The notes under the pieces: model-generated
Database searches by the model: none
The model's input: the letters and a program-made list of their open reading frames with translations, nothing else
What the model was told of the DNA's origin: nothing
Origin: Thiobacillus sp.
GTDB lineage: Bacteria; Pseudomonadota; Gammaproteobacteria; Burkholderiales; Thiobacillaceae
Length of the DNA: 64,000 nucleotides
Direction of reading: 5' to 3'
Assembly: GCA_024235835.1 (NCBI GenBank)
Contig: JACKLQ010000004.1
Coordinates: forward strand, 1-64,000
Part shown: piece by piece, positions 16,790 to 24,017 of the stretch
Layout of the letters: each line of letters opens with the position of its first letter
Numbering within the stretch: position 1 is the stretch's first letter
Translations under genes and position numbers: made by a program

Positions 16790-17617
16790 TTACTTCCGGA
16801 AAACGGAGGCCGTCATCTCCAACCCGTTGCTCAAGTAGGAGTGGAAGTACTCCAGGTTGTTCATGCGGGCGGTGCCGGCCTTATCGGGTACCTGGCGCAC
16901 GTTCTTGAAGCAGCCTTCGTAACGTTTCTGCAGGGAGACCAGGTTCTCGCCGCCCCGGAACACGGGCCAGTGCACGGCCTGGCCCACGCCGGGAGAGAGC
17001 AGCTCGGAACGCAGGCGGTTGCCGGCGCCTTCCACGTGGCAGGAAGCGCAGGAGAAGTTGAACTGGCCGGAGCGGGAATAATAGGTCTTCTTGCCGTCCT
17101 CGAAGGCCTTCATGGCCCCCGCACCATCCACCTTGATGTTCATCTTCATGCCGTCGGACAGGGTGCGCAGATAGGCCATGGACAGCTCGAAGTTCTTGTC
17201 GCCCCGGGGCAGCGCGGCTTCCCCGTTGGCCACCCGGCAGGCGTTGGCCACGTCTTCCAGGGTCACCACCTTGCCCTTGGCCTCGTCGAACATGGGGTAA
17301 TTGCCGGCGATCATCTTGCCGCCGTTGGGCAGGCAGTCGGCGTAGGTCTTGCCGTTCTTGAAGGGAGTCTTGAACAGCTTCTCGCCTTTCTCCAGTTGAG
17401 AGGTGTAGGGCGGGAATTCCATGATGGCGTCGTACTGGCTCTTGGCATCGGGGTCGAAGGCCAGGGCACCATACACATAGTTCTCGATCTTCACGTCAGG
17501 GTACTTCTGGGTGAAATAGTTCACCAGTTTCGTGCGGTCTTCTTCCGGGCCCGCGTTGGCGGCGATCGCCCCGGTCAGCAGGCCGATCCCTGCCATGGCT
17601 AGCAACAGTTTCTTCAT
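16790..17617 (-). CDS. soxA: SoxA, monohaem c-type cytochrome subunit
   Basis: 275 residues. The start at MKKLLLAMAG was chosen because GGAGG lies five bases before it; the ATG four codons earlier overlaps that site. A cleavable signal peptide (about 1-22) is followed by the SoxA core. One haem site, CASCH, is at 190-194. Cys236 in RYEGCFKNVRQVP is the expected haem ligand, which carries a persulfide in the family. The N-terminal half has only Cys95 and Cys127, which correspond to the disulfide of single-haem SoxA; the extra N-terminal CxxCH of dihaem SoxA is absent. With SoxX it forms SoxAX, which links thiosulfate to SoxY. It is the fourth gene of soxXYZAB. Confidence 0.96.
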   Translation of the reverse strand: MKKLLLAMAGIGLLTGAIAANAGPEEDRTKLVNYFTQKYPDVKIENYVYGALAFDPDAKSQYDAIMEFPPYTSQLEKGEKLFKTPFKNGKTYADCLPNGGKMIAGNYPMFDEAKGKVVTLEDVANACRVANGEAALPRGDKNFELSMAYLRTLSDGMKMNIKVDGAGAMKAFEDGKKTYYSRSGQFNFSCASCHVEGAGNRLRSELLSPGVGQAVHWPVFRGGENLVSLQKRYEGCFKNVRQVPDKAGTARMNNLEYFHSYLSNGLEMTASVFRK

Positions 17618-17686
17618 GCCGTCCTCCAATGATGGATACAGATTTGCGAGGCAGTCCCGGGCAGGCCCGGGACTCCTGGGCCAAAA

Positions 17687-18001
17687 TCAGCTGATAGTGG
17701 CGTCGGCGGTGTTGGAGTCGCCCTTGTTGTCCGTCCAGGACACCACCACCTTGTCGCCCGCCTTGGCACCCTTCACGCGGATCGCCAGGTAGGGGTTCTT
17801 GCTGATGCCGCCGCCCCACTGGGCGTCCATCACCTGCTTGCCGCCCACCGTGCACGTCACGTTGGTGATGTGGTGCGCAGGCACCATCTGGCCCGTCTTC
17901 GCGTCCTTGCGCAGGCCGGTCTCCATCACGTGGTTCATCAGGCACTTCACTTCGGCTACATCGCCCTTCAGGGAGGCGCGGATCTTCATGGGTTCTGCCA
18001 T
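17687..18001 (-). CDS. soxZ: SoxZ, sulfur carrier complex subunit
   Basis: 104 residues, the normal size. It carries no signal peptide, as is usual for SoxZ, which is exported bound to SoxY. The beta-sandwich sequence runs from KIRASLKGDVAEVKCLMNHVMETG through AHHITNVTCTVGGK to VVSWTDNKGDSNTAD. It pairs with SoxY to form the carrier to which sulfur intermediates are bound during thiosulfate oxidation. It lies 52 bases after soxY and about 70 before soxA in one transcription unit. Confidence 0.96.
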   Translation of the reverse strand: MAEPMKIRASLKGDVAEVKCLMNHVMETGLRKDAKTGQMVPAHHITNVTCTVGGKQVMDAQWGGGISKNPYLAIRVKGAKAGDKVVVSWTDNKGDSNTADATIS

Positions 18002-18053
18002 GTTGTTTCTCCTGTGTTCAGTTCAAGGTCTAGGTCTCAGGGGTTCAGGGCTT

Positions 18054-18521
18054 TTAGCCGCCGCAGCCGCCAATGGTGACCTTGACTTCCTTGTGGGCCT
18101 TGTAGGTCTTGCCGCCCGCAGTGACCACCGCCACCACGTTGGACGTGGCACCCATCTTGACGCGGGTGGAGACGTACCCTTCCGCACCGTTCATCAGCTT
18201 GAAGTCGGCAATCAGGGGGAAGCCGTTCTTCTCCGCCAGAATGGCAATGCCATCGGTCCCGGCAATCTTGCTGGTGATCTCCACCGGCACCACCGCACCG
18301 TTCTCGGCAATGTCAGGGGCCTTCACCTGGATGTCGCCGCTGGCAGCAGCTCCGCCTCCACCAATGGCGCCCATGGCTCCGCCCATGTCCTTGGCTTCAA
18401 ACCCAGCCTTGTTCCAGGCAGCGAAGGCCATGCCGGGCTTCAGCAGGCCAGCCATCACGGCAACGCCCACCACACCAGCAGAGCCAGCGCCCTTCAATAC
18501 GTTTCTACGCAGAGTATTCAT
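18054..18521 (-). CDS. soxY: SoxY, sulfur-carrying subunit of SoxYZ
   Basis: 155 residues from MNTLRRNVLKGAG, preceded by GAGGAGAACAC. A twin-arginine signal (LRRNVLKGAGSAGVVGVAVMAG) directs Tat export. The protein ends in GGCGG: the cysteine on this flexible arm covalently carries thiosulfate, sulfane and sulfonate intermediates. A glycine/alanine-rich linker (about 47-60) follows the signal. It sits between soxX and soxZ. With SoxCD absent from this window, sulfane sulfur on SoxY cannot be oxidised here and would need transfer to storage or to another system. Confidence 0.96.
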   Translation of the reverse strand: MNTLRRNVLKGAGSAGVVGVAVMAGLLKPGMAFAAWNKAGFEAKDMGGAMGAIGGGGAAASGDIQVKAPDIAENGAVVPVEITSKIAGTDGIAILAEKNGFPLIADFKLMNGAEGYVSTRVKMGATSNVVAVVTAGGKTYKAHKEVKVTIGGCGG

Positions 18522-18544
18522 GTGTTCTCCTCGAATCGGTCGGC

Positions 18545-18913
18545 TTACAGGCCGTAGATAAAGTCGATGACCTTGTCGATCTCCTGCTCGGTCAGCAGCT
18601 GGTGCTTGCCGAAGGGGGGCATCATGCTGGAAGCATTGGTGGCGGTGGCATCCCATATCTTGGCGCGCAGCACGGCCTTGTCGGGGAAGCGGGCCTGCAT
18701 GGCGATCAGGGGCGGGCCGCTGTTGCCGGTTTGTTCCGCATCGGGCAGCGTGGGGAAGCCATGGCAGGCCAGGCAGTTGCCCTTGGAACGGTTGTAGGCG
18801 ATGTCCTTGCCGGACTCTTCTTTTTTGGCGCCCTGTGCCATGGCACCGGTGGCGAGCAAAGCAGCTAGCAAGCCGGTCAAAACGGAAGCACGTTTCCGCG
18901 CGAGATTTTTCAT
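18545..18913 (-). CDS. soxX: SoxX, c-type cytochrome subunit of SoxAX
   Basis: 122 residues from MKNLARKRAS, with GAGGAG just upstream. A signal peptide (about 1-26, ending AMAQ) is followed by a single haem site CLACH (47-51); the distal methionine is expected at Met97 or Met98 in SSMMPPFGKH. It is the electron-accepting and structural partner of SoxA and the first gene of the cluster. The stretch from 18914 to 19105 must contain the promoter; a partial dyad is noted at 19021-19070. Confidence 0.95.
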   Translation of the reverse strand: MKNLARKRASVLTGLLAALLATGAMAQGAKKEESGKDIAYNRSKGNCLACHGFPTLPDAEQTGNSGPPLIAMQARFPDKAVLRAKIWDATATNASSMMPPFGKHQLLTEQEIDKVIDFIYGL

Positions 18914-19020
18914 CTCCTCGTCTCCTTCCTCGTTGAGTGCTAATACAACCACGAAATGTGGGTGGTATCCCTAATGGACCGGCGAACCTTAGCCCCCTAC
19001 GGACCGATCACACAAGAGCG

Positions 19021-19070
19021 TTGGTATAACTTTAGTACGATAGATTGGGTCTCAGGTACTTTGTTACCAA
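19021..19070. promoter_or_regulatory. Long imperfect dyad upstream of soxX
   Basis: Outer arms TTGGTATAAC (19021-19030) and GTTACCAA (19063-19070), and inner arms AGTAC (19034-19038) and GTACT (19056-19060), pair around an unpaired centre. It lies about 110-160 bases before the soxX start and about 35 bases after the stop of the M48 gene on the same strand. It could be a regulator site for sox or a weak terminator for the M48 gene; it has no T-run. Confidence 0.3.
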
Positions 19071-19105
19071 GCCAATGATTGCCCTTGGAAGCAACTACTT
19101 GGGCT

Positions 19106-20617
19106 TTACTTTTCCTTGCTTTGCTGTTCCTTCAGTTCCCGCAACCGTGCATCGATGATGGACAAGGTGTAGAAGTCGCTGTTTCTGTGTTTTTGCGCCT
19201 GCTGCAACTGATCGATGGCCGCGCTCTCGCGGCCCTGGAGCACATAGGCCTCGGCCTGGGCAAGGTGGCCCTGGGCCCATTGGCCCAAGGCCTGGTGGGC
19301 CTCGGCGGACAGGGTAAGGAAGCGGATGTCCGCAGCCCAGATCTGCTGCTGTCGGCGGATCAATGCGATGGCCTCGGCGGGACGCTGGGCAAGAAGCAAC
19401 GCCCGTGCGTGCAGATAGGCCAGGGGGCGGTAGCTGCTGAAGCGCCTGGCGGCGGCCTCCAGAGCCTGGACAGCCTCGCCGGCCCGGTTCTCCGCGAGCA
19501 GGATCTCGCCTTGCAGCAACGGAACCAGGGGCGAGCGGTCTTCGTAGGGGGCCAGGGCCTGGAGGGCGGCCCGGGCACGGACCAACTCATTGGCGCGCAG
19601 CGCGGCCCGGGCCAGGCCGTACCAGTTGCCCGCGTCACCTTGTTCCTTGACCCGGGCCTCGAAGCGCGACAAGGCATCCCTTGCCTCGCCCTCCTCGGCC
19701 TGCACCCGGGCCCGCACGAAAAGGTATTCCAGGCTGTCTTCCCGCTGCTGGTAGCGCATCTGGCTCAGCCGGTTCTGCATGTCCGCGATGCGTTCATAGG
19801 TAAGGGGGTGGGTGCGCAGATAACCTGGTGCGTTGTTCTCATAGAGGCGCCCCTGGGCCTGGAGACGCTCGAAGAAACTGGACATGCCCTGGGGAGAATA
19901 ACCTGCGGAAGCCAGGGTCTGCAGGCCCACTCTGTCCGCCTCCCGCTCGTTCTCCCGGGTGAAGTTCAGCTGGTTCTGGATGCTGTAGGCCTGGGACGTG
20001 GCAATGGCCGCCTGGGTGACGTCGCTGTTGGAACGGGCGGCCAGGATGGCCACTGCCAGCGCCAGGATGGACACCAGGCTGGCGTTCTTCTGGTTGTCCA
20101 CCATGCGGGCGATGTGCTTCTGGGTGACGTGGCCCAGTTCATGGCCCAGCACCCCCGCCAGTTCCGACTCGTTGCGGGTGGCGGATATGAGTCCCGTGTG
20201 CACGCCGATATAGCCGCCCGGCAGGGCGAAGGCATTGAGGGTGGGATCACGCACCGCGAAGAACTCGAAGCGCATGCCAGGTTCCGGCGACGCGCTGCCC
20301 AGCCGCTCCCCCAGGCCCGTCAGGTATTCCAGGATCACCGGATCGTCGTAGTAATCGCCGCTATCCCGTATCTGGCGCATGATCTCCCGGCCGATGCGGT
20401 CCTCGTTGGACTCGGTAAGGCTGGTGCGGGACACCTCCCCCAGGTCCGGCAGGTCCAGGGCGTGCGCGGAAATGGTGAAACACATCACGGCGGCCATGAG
20501 CGCCGCCAGGGTCGGGCTGCGCCCAGTCCGGCCTCCGTGGGGGTCAACCAAACTCGGGGCGGCCCTTCGTTTTTTACTTGAGAGCCACAAGGCGGGAAAG
20601 GGACGTGATAAGTGCAT
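19106..20617 (-). CDS. Periplasmic M48 metalloprotease with TPR repeats (BepA-like)
   Basis: 503 residues from the ATG at 20617. The zinc motif HELGH (in LAGVLGHELGHVTQKH) and the downstream ENEREADRVG glutamate mark an M48 peptidase, followed by about 230 residues of TPR-like helices (LEYLFVRARVQAEEGEARDAL to the end). BepA-type proteases degrade misassembled outer-membrane proteins. The first 40 residues are encoded by a copy of the dispersed repeat (20498-20580), so the original start may have been lost or may be the internal ATG at 20497. The hydrophobic part ALMAAVMCFTISAHALDLP is still a plausible, short, signal peptide. It is divergent from moaC by 40 bases. Confidence 0.85.
   Translation of the reverse strand: MHLSRPFPALWLSSKKRRAAPSLVDPHGGRTGRSPTLAALMAAVMCFTISAHALDLPDLGEVSRTSLTESNEDRIGREIMRQIRDSGDYYDDPVILEYLTGLGERLGSASPEPGMRFEFFAVRDPTLNAFALPGGYIGVHTGLISATRNESELAGVLGHELGHVTQKHIARMVDNQKNASLVSILALAVAILAARSNSDVTQAAIATSQAYSIQNQLNFTRENEREADRVGLQTLASAGYSPQGMSSFFERLQAQGRLYENNAPGYLRTHPLTYERIADMQNRLSQMRYQQREDSLEYLFVRARVQAEEGEARDALSRFEARVKEQGDAGNWYGLARAALRANELVRARAALQALAPYEDRSPLVPLLQGEILLAENRAGEAVQALEAAARRFSSYRPLAYLHARALLLAQRPAEAIALIRRQQQIWAADIRFLTLSAEAHQALGQWAQGHLAQAEAYVLQGRESAAIDQLQQAQKHRNSDFYTLSIIDARLRELKEQQSKEK
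20498..20580 (+). repeat. Dispersed ~80-bp hairpin repeat, copy 2 (inside the M48 gene's 5' end)
   Basis: Closely matches 5838-5917: CGGGCTGCGCCCAG hairpin, a CCGTGGGGGTCAA stem region and the ACTCGGGGCGGCCC tail, with a few substitutions and a 3-base length difference. It overlaps the predicted N-terminus of the M48 protease gene on the opposite strand, encoding residues about 13-40 (KKRRAAPSLVDPHGGRTGRS). Confidence 0.8.
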
Positions 20618-20657
20618 GCGGCTATGATAGCCGCCCTCTCCATCAGTTCCTCGAACC

Positions 20658-21137
20658 ATGAGCCAGTTCACACACTTTGACGAACAGGGCCGCGCCGTGA
20701 TGGTGGGCGTGGAAGCCAAGACCGAGACCCACCGCGTGGCCATCGCTTCCGGCCGCATCACCATGCAACCAGAAACCCTTGCCATGATTCTGGCGGGCAG
20801 CGCGAAGAAAGGTGACGTCCTGGGCGTGGCCAGGCTGGCGGGCATCATGGCGGCCAAGCGCACGCCGGACCTGATCCCCCTCTGCCACCCCATCGCCCTC
20901 ACCAAGGTCAGCGTGGATTTCACAGCCGACGAAGCCGGCCATGCCATCGGCTGCAATGCCCGGGCGGAGACCGTGGGCCGCACGGGCGTGGAGATGGAAG
21001 CCCTCACCGCCGCCGCCGCCGCCCTCCTCACCATCTACGACATGTGCAAGGCGGTGGACCGGGGCATGGTGATCGAGTCAGTGCGCCTGGAGGAAAAACT
21101 CGGCGGAAAATCGGGCCACTGGAAGGCGGAAGCATGA
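20658..21137 (+). CDS. moaC: Cyclic pyranopterin monophosphate synthase MoaC
   Basis: 159 residues, the typical size. Characteristic MoaC motifs are present: MVGVEAKTETHRVAIASG, the KRTPDLIPLCHPI active-site loop, and GVEMEALTAAAAALLTIYDMCKA with the following catalytic lysine near KLGGKSGHW. It converts 3',8-cyclo-GTP to cyclic pyranopterin monophosphate in molybdenum cofactor synthesis. Its stop overlaps the start of the FGE-like gene by four bases (ATGA). Mog, another molybdenum cofactor enzyme, is at 29508-30059, but moaA and the other genes are outside the window. Confidence 0.97.
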   Translation: MSQFTHFDEQGRAVMVGVEAKTETHRVAIASGRITMQPETLAMILAGSAKKGDVLGVARLAGIMAAKRTPDLIPLCHPIALTKVSVDFTADEAGHAIGCNARAETVGRTGVEMEALTAAAAALLTIYDMCKAVDRGMVIESVRLEEKLGGKSGHWKAEA

Positions 21138-22006
21138 TGTCCCAGGTTCAGGCCGTGCTGGAAAAGCCCTACGTGCATGAGCTTTCCCCGGCCCGGTTGC
21201 GGGCCCACCAGGCCGAAGTCGCCGCCATCCTGGGACTGGAGACGGCATTTCGCGACACCCTTGCCGACGGTTCGCCCGGGCCCGAACTGGTGATCGTCCC
21301 CCCCGGCGTGTTCGACATGGGTGCCGTCGATGATGAGCGGGGATTCGGCGAGCAGCCCCGCCGCCACGTGACCATCGACGCCCCCTTTGCCCTGGGCAGG
21401 TTCTGCGTCACCGCCGAGGAATTCCACGCCTTCGCGAAGGCCACGGGATTTTCGTGGTCGGATCACCTCATCCGCACCGAGGGCAGGCAGCCCGTCACCA
21501 ATATCGACCGGGCCCAGGCCCAGGCCTACCTGGACTGGCTGGGCACGGAAGCGGGACATCGTTACCGCCTGCCCACGGAAGCGGAGTGGGAATACGCGTG
21601 CCGGGCGGGCTCCGCCACCCGCTACTGCTTCGGCGATGAACTGGGTTGCGGCGAAGCCAACACCGGCTCCTTCCGGCTGGAAGGTCGCAGCAGCCAGGGA
21701 TGGCGGCGCTTCCTGCCCTTCTGCGCACCGCTCTACCAGGCCATCGACGTGGGTTGCTACCCCGCCAACCTGTGGGGTCTACACGACATGCATGGCAATG
21801 TCTGGGAGTTCACAAGCGATGCCTGGGTGGGTCCCATCGACGCGCTTCATTCCGCCAAACCAGGACGGGATGGGCTCTGGTTCGTGACCAAGGGCGGTTC
21901 CTGGTTCGAGTCGGCCTGGCAGGCCCGTTCTGCCGCCCGCAAGCCCCGGCGGATCAACGAACTGGACATGAACCTGGGTTTCCGCGTACTGCGGGAGACT
22001 CCTTAA
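21134..22006 (+). CDS. FGE-sulfatase (SUMF1) domain protein without catalytic cysteines
   Basis: 290 residues from the ATG overlapping the moaC stop. A helical N-terminal part (about 1-45) leads into an FGE-like domain: PGVFDMG (about 57-63), a cystine-free TNIDRAQAQAYLDWLG, LPTEAEWEYACRAG, LWGLHDMHGNVWEF and a closing GGSWFES...GFRVLRE. The cysteine pair of true formylglycine-generating enzymes is not present, so it is unlikely to oxidise a sulfatase cysteine. It resembles the FGE-like domain proteins used as recognition or C-S/oxidase modules. A small helical N-terminus replaces the DinB domain of the EgtB-like paralogue at 9436. Function unknown; it is coupled to moaC. Confidence 0.75.
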   Translation: MMSQVQAVLEKPYVHELSPARLRAHQAEVAAILGLETAFRDTLADGSPGPELVIVPPGVFDMGAVDDERGFGEQPRRHVTIDAPFALGRFCVTAEEFHAFAKATGFSWSDHLIRTEGRQPVTNIDRAQAQAYLDWLGTEAGHRYRLPTEAEWEYACRAGSATRYCFGDELGCGEANTGSFRLEGRSSQGWRRFLPFCAPLYQAIDVGCYPANLWGLHDMHGNVWEFTSDAWVGPIDALHSAKPGRDGLWFVTKGGSWFESAWQARSAARKPRRINELDMNLGFRVLRETP

Positions 22007-22122
22007 AAGGATGGTTTAATCCAATTTATTCAATAGGTTGAAATTCATCCCGGGGCTGCTAGAGATGATGACAGGCCGCGCTGTTCCCTGGGCGGGACCC
22101 TTCAACCTAGAGGAGATTGGAA

Positions 22123-22488
22123 ATGCTGGATATCAACAAGTTGGTGATGGCGGAGAACCTGGCCCCCTGCGAGGCTGACGCCTACCTCAACGACCTGGAG
22201 CCCTGGAACGAGGACCAGGCCCGCCAGATGGCCCTCGAAGAGGGCATGGAATTGTCCGACACCCACCTGGACGTGATCTGCTACCTGCGGGACCAATTTT
22301 CCCAGTGCGGCCAGGCGCCCAATGCCCGCGCCCTGCTGAAGTCCATGGAAACGGCCTATGCCGACCAGGGCGGGCGCAAGTTCCTGTACAAGCTGTTTCC
22401 CCGGGGGCCGGTCACCCAGGGCTGCCGTCTGGCCGGACTGCCCACGCCCAGCGGCAATGCAGACCCTTCCTTCGGCAGCGTGCACTAA
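22123..22488 (+). CDS. DsrC/TusE-family protein retaining CysB only
   Basis: 121 residues from ATG after AGGAGA. The family fold is recognisable by EGMELSDTHLDVICYLRDQF and by RKFLYKLFPRGPVTQGCRLAGLP near the end. DsrC proteins carry two C-terminal cysteines: CysB in the QxC-x-x-AG motif and CysA next to the end. Here CysB is kept (Cys101), while the CysA position is Asn112 in PTPSGN, followed by a nine-residue tail (ADPSFGSVH). The companion gene at 22887 has the opposite arrangement. A role in sulfur transfer or regulation is likely, but a canonical trisulfide cycle needs both cysteines. It is followed by a strong terminator. Confidence 0.8.
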   Translation: MLDINKLVMAENLAPCEADAYLNDLEPWNEDQARQMALEEGMELSDTHLDVICYLRDQFSQCGQAPNARALLKSMETAYADQGGRKFLYKLFPRGPVTQGCRLAGLPTPSGNADPSFGSVH

Positions 22489-22499
22489 GCCTCGCCATG

Positions 22500-22533
22500 A
22501 AGCAAACGGCCCGCTCAGGCGGGCCGTTTGCTT
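22500..22533. terminator. Strong bidirectional terminator
   Basis: A perfect 15-base stem (AAGCAAACGGCCCGC / GCGGGCCGTTTGCTT) with a TCAG loop. It follows the DsrC-like gene and faces the convergent small gene at 22548. No long T-run, but the stem is very stable and carries T/A-rich bases at its foot. Confidence 0.8.
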
Positions 22534-22547
22534 GGGGACGGGCTGAA

Positions 22548-22835
22548 TCAACGGAATCGTCCCATGGTGCGCATCACCTCGCAGGGGTCCCCCTGCACGG
22601 GAGGCAGGGCCATGTTCTTCTCTTTGGCGCGCTTGTCCAGTTCCAGGTAATGGGCCTGCATGTAGGTGCGGCACTCGTCGAAGCTCTGCATGCCCTGCAG
22701 GCGGGCCACATGGGCCTTGCGCTCATCCGGCGTCAGGAATTGGGCACCGCGCAGGTTATCTCCCCCGGCGTACCAGGGAAACGCCAAAGCCTGACCGGCA
22801 AGGGTCAGGAACAGAATCGCGGCGAAGGTGCGCAT
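22548..22835 (-). CDS. Small secreted protein, unknown function
   Basis: 95 residues from MRTFAAILFLTLAG, a clear Sec signal peptide with likely cleavage after AFP or ALA. The mature part (about 77 residues) is charged, with two cysteines (in FDECRTYMQAHY and GDPCEVMRTM), suggesting a small periplasmic protein with a disulfide. The longer reading that starts at 22877 was rejected because it would begin inside the terminator for the gene upstream. It is convergent with the DsrC-like gene. No family was recognised. Confidence 0.6.
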   Translation of the reverse strand: MRTFAAILFLTLAGQALAFPWYAGGDNLRGAQFLTPDERKAHVARLQGMQSFDECRTYMQAHYLELDKRAKEKNMALPPVQGDPCEVMRTMGRFR

Positions 22836-22837
22836 AT

Positions 22838-22864
22838 AAAAAAAGCCCCGTATGAAAACGGGGC
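22838..22864 (-). terminator. Rho-independent terminator of the TusE-like gene
   Basis: On the - strand, stem GCCCCG, loop, CGGGGC and then seven T, about 20 bases after the stop of the TusE-like gene. It ends just before the start of the next small gene, which therefore must have its own promoter. Confidence 0.8.
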
Positions 22865-22886
22865 CAGTGTAGTACAAAGGAAGTAG

Positions 22887-23219
22887 TCAAACACAACCAG
22901 TCGGCTTGGGGGTGCCTGCATAGCGGCCTGCCTGCTTGGCCGGACCGTAGGGGAACAGGTCGAACAGGAACTTCTTGTCGCCCCATTCCGAACCAAACTC
23001 TTCCTTCAGAGCCTTCTGCAAAATGCGAAGGTTGGGAGCGGTGCCGTACTCGTTGAAGTAGTCCCGCATGTAGTTGATGATTTTCCAGTGGTTTTCCCGG
23101 AGTTCCAGCTTGTCCTGGCCGGCCAGGAACTCGGCCACGTCCTCCGCCCAGTCGGACAGGTTCACCAGATAGCCTTCGGGATCGGTTTCCACCGTGCGGC
23201 CGTTGATATTCAGTTCCAT
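22887..23219 (-). CDS. TusE/DsrC-family sulfur carrier retaining CysA only
   Basis: 110 residues from MELNINGRTVETD, preceded by AGAGGAAAAACC. Characteristic DsrC/TusE features: DPEGYLVNLSDWAEDVAEFLA, LRENHWKIINYMRDYFNEYGTAPN, LQKALKEEFG and the end KFLFDLFPYGPAKQAGRYAGTPKPTGCV (positions about 83-110). Cys109, next to the last residue, is the active CysA; the CysB position is Gly98. This is the TusE pattern: the carrier that passes sulfur onward (for example to a dsr/tus relay or tRNA thiolation). It faces sodB across a shared 170-base promoter region with a palindrome and an IscR-like dyad. Confidence 0.85.
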   Translation of the reverse strand: MELNINGRTVETDPEGYLVNLSDWAEDVAEFLAGQDKLELRENHWKIINYMRDYFNEYGTAPNLRILQKALKEEFGSEWGDKKFLFDLFPYGPAKQAGRYAGTPKPTGCV

Positions 23220-23257
23220 GGTTTTTCCTCTCTTCACCCGGTTGTATGTGATTGACC

Positions 23258-23273
23258 GATGACCACAGTCATC
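23258..23273. promoter_or_regulatory. Perfect 6-bp-arm palindrome between tusE-like gene and sodB
   Basis: GATGAC-CACA-GTCATC, located between the divergent tusE-like and sodB genes. It has the size of a small regulator operator. Nothing else supports a function. Confidence 0.3.
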
Positions 23274-23292
23274 AAGTTGGAATCAGTCTATC

Positions 23293-23319
23293 AATTCTTG
23301 AGTATTAAAGTCAAGTATT
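23293..23319. promoter_or_regulatory. IscR/Rrf2-type dyad upstream of sodB
   Basis: Arms AATTCTTGAGT and AAGTCAAGTATT pair at nine of eleven positions around a centre at 23306. The right half AGTCAAGTAT resembles an IscR half-site (Fe-S regulator, type 1). It is about 70 bases before the sodB start, which fits iron/sulfur-cluster responsive control of an iron superoxide dismutase. The left half is imperfect. Confidence 0.4.
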
Positions 23320-23389
23320 GCCCCTGTCACAGCTCGCCCCTAAAATTCGCTGGTCTATTCGGGACACCCAACAACAGGAGAGATTGACA

Positions 23390-23977
23390 ATGGAACATCA
23401 ACTGCCCGCCCTGCCCTATGCCATGGACGCCCTGCAGCCCCACATGTCCAAGGAAACCTTTGAGTACCACTACGCCAAGCACCACCAGGCCTACGTCACC
23501 AACCTGAACAACCTCATCAAGGGCACGGATTTCGAGAACAAGTCCCTGGAGGACATCGTCAAGACCGCCCCCGCCGGCGGCATCTACAACAACGCCGCCC
23601 AGGTCTCCAACCACACCTTCTTCTGGAACTGCATGAAGCCCAACGGCGGTGGCGCCCCTGCCGGTGCCCTGGCCGACGCCATCAACGCCAAGTGGGGTTC
23701 TCTGGACGAGTTCAAGAAGGCTTTCCAGACCAGCGCCGTGGGCAACTTCGGTTCCGGCTGGACCTGGCTGGTGAAGAAGGCCGATGGTTCCGTGGACATC
23801 GTCAACATGGGCGCCGCCGGCACACCCCTGACCACCGCCGACAAGCCCCTGCTCTGCGTCGACGTCTGGGAGCACGCCTACTACATCGACTACCGCAACC
23901 TGCGTCCCAAGTTCGTGGAGACCTTCCTGAACAGCCTGGTGAACTGGGACTTCGCCGCCGCCAACTACGCCGGCTGA
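23390..23977 (+). CDS. sodB: Iron superoxide dismutase
   Basis: 195 residues, preceded by AGGAGAGATTGACA. Metal ligands are His27 (YHYAKHHQAYV region), His76-type histidine in AAQVSNHTFFW, and Asp/His in DVWEHAYYIDY (about 158-162). The Ala-Gln-x-x-Asn-His signature and FFWNCM segment are those of FeSOD/MnSOD, with features closer to the Fe type (QVSNHTFFWNCM). The protein removes superoxide in the cytoplasm. A rho-independent terminator follows at 24018. Confidence 0.95.
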   Translation: MEHQLPALPYAMDALQPHMSKETFEYHYAKHHQAYVTNLNNLIKGTDFENKSLEDIVKTAPAGGIYNNAAQVSNHTFFWNCMKPNGGGAPAGALADAINAKWGSLDEFKKAFQTSAVGNFGSGWTWLVKKADGSVDIVNMGAAGTPLTTADKPLLCVDVWEHAYYIDYRNLRPKFVETFLNSLVNWDFAAANYAG

Positions 23978-24017
23978 GCACGTATCCTGTTGCGCCCCGC
24001 GCGACATGACGGTAAGA

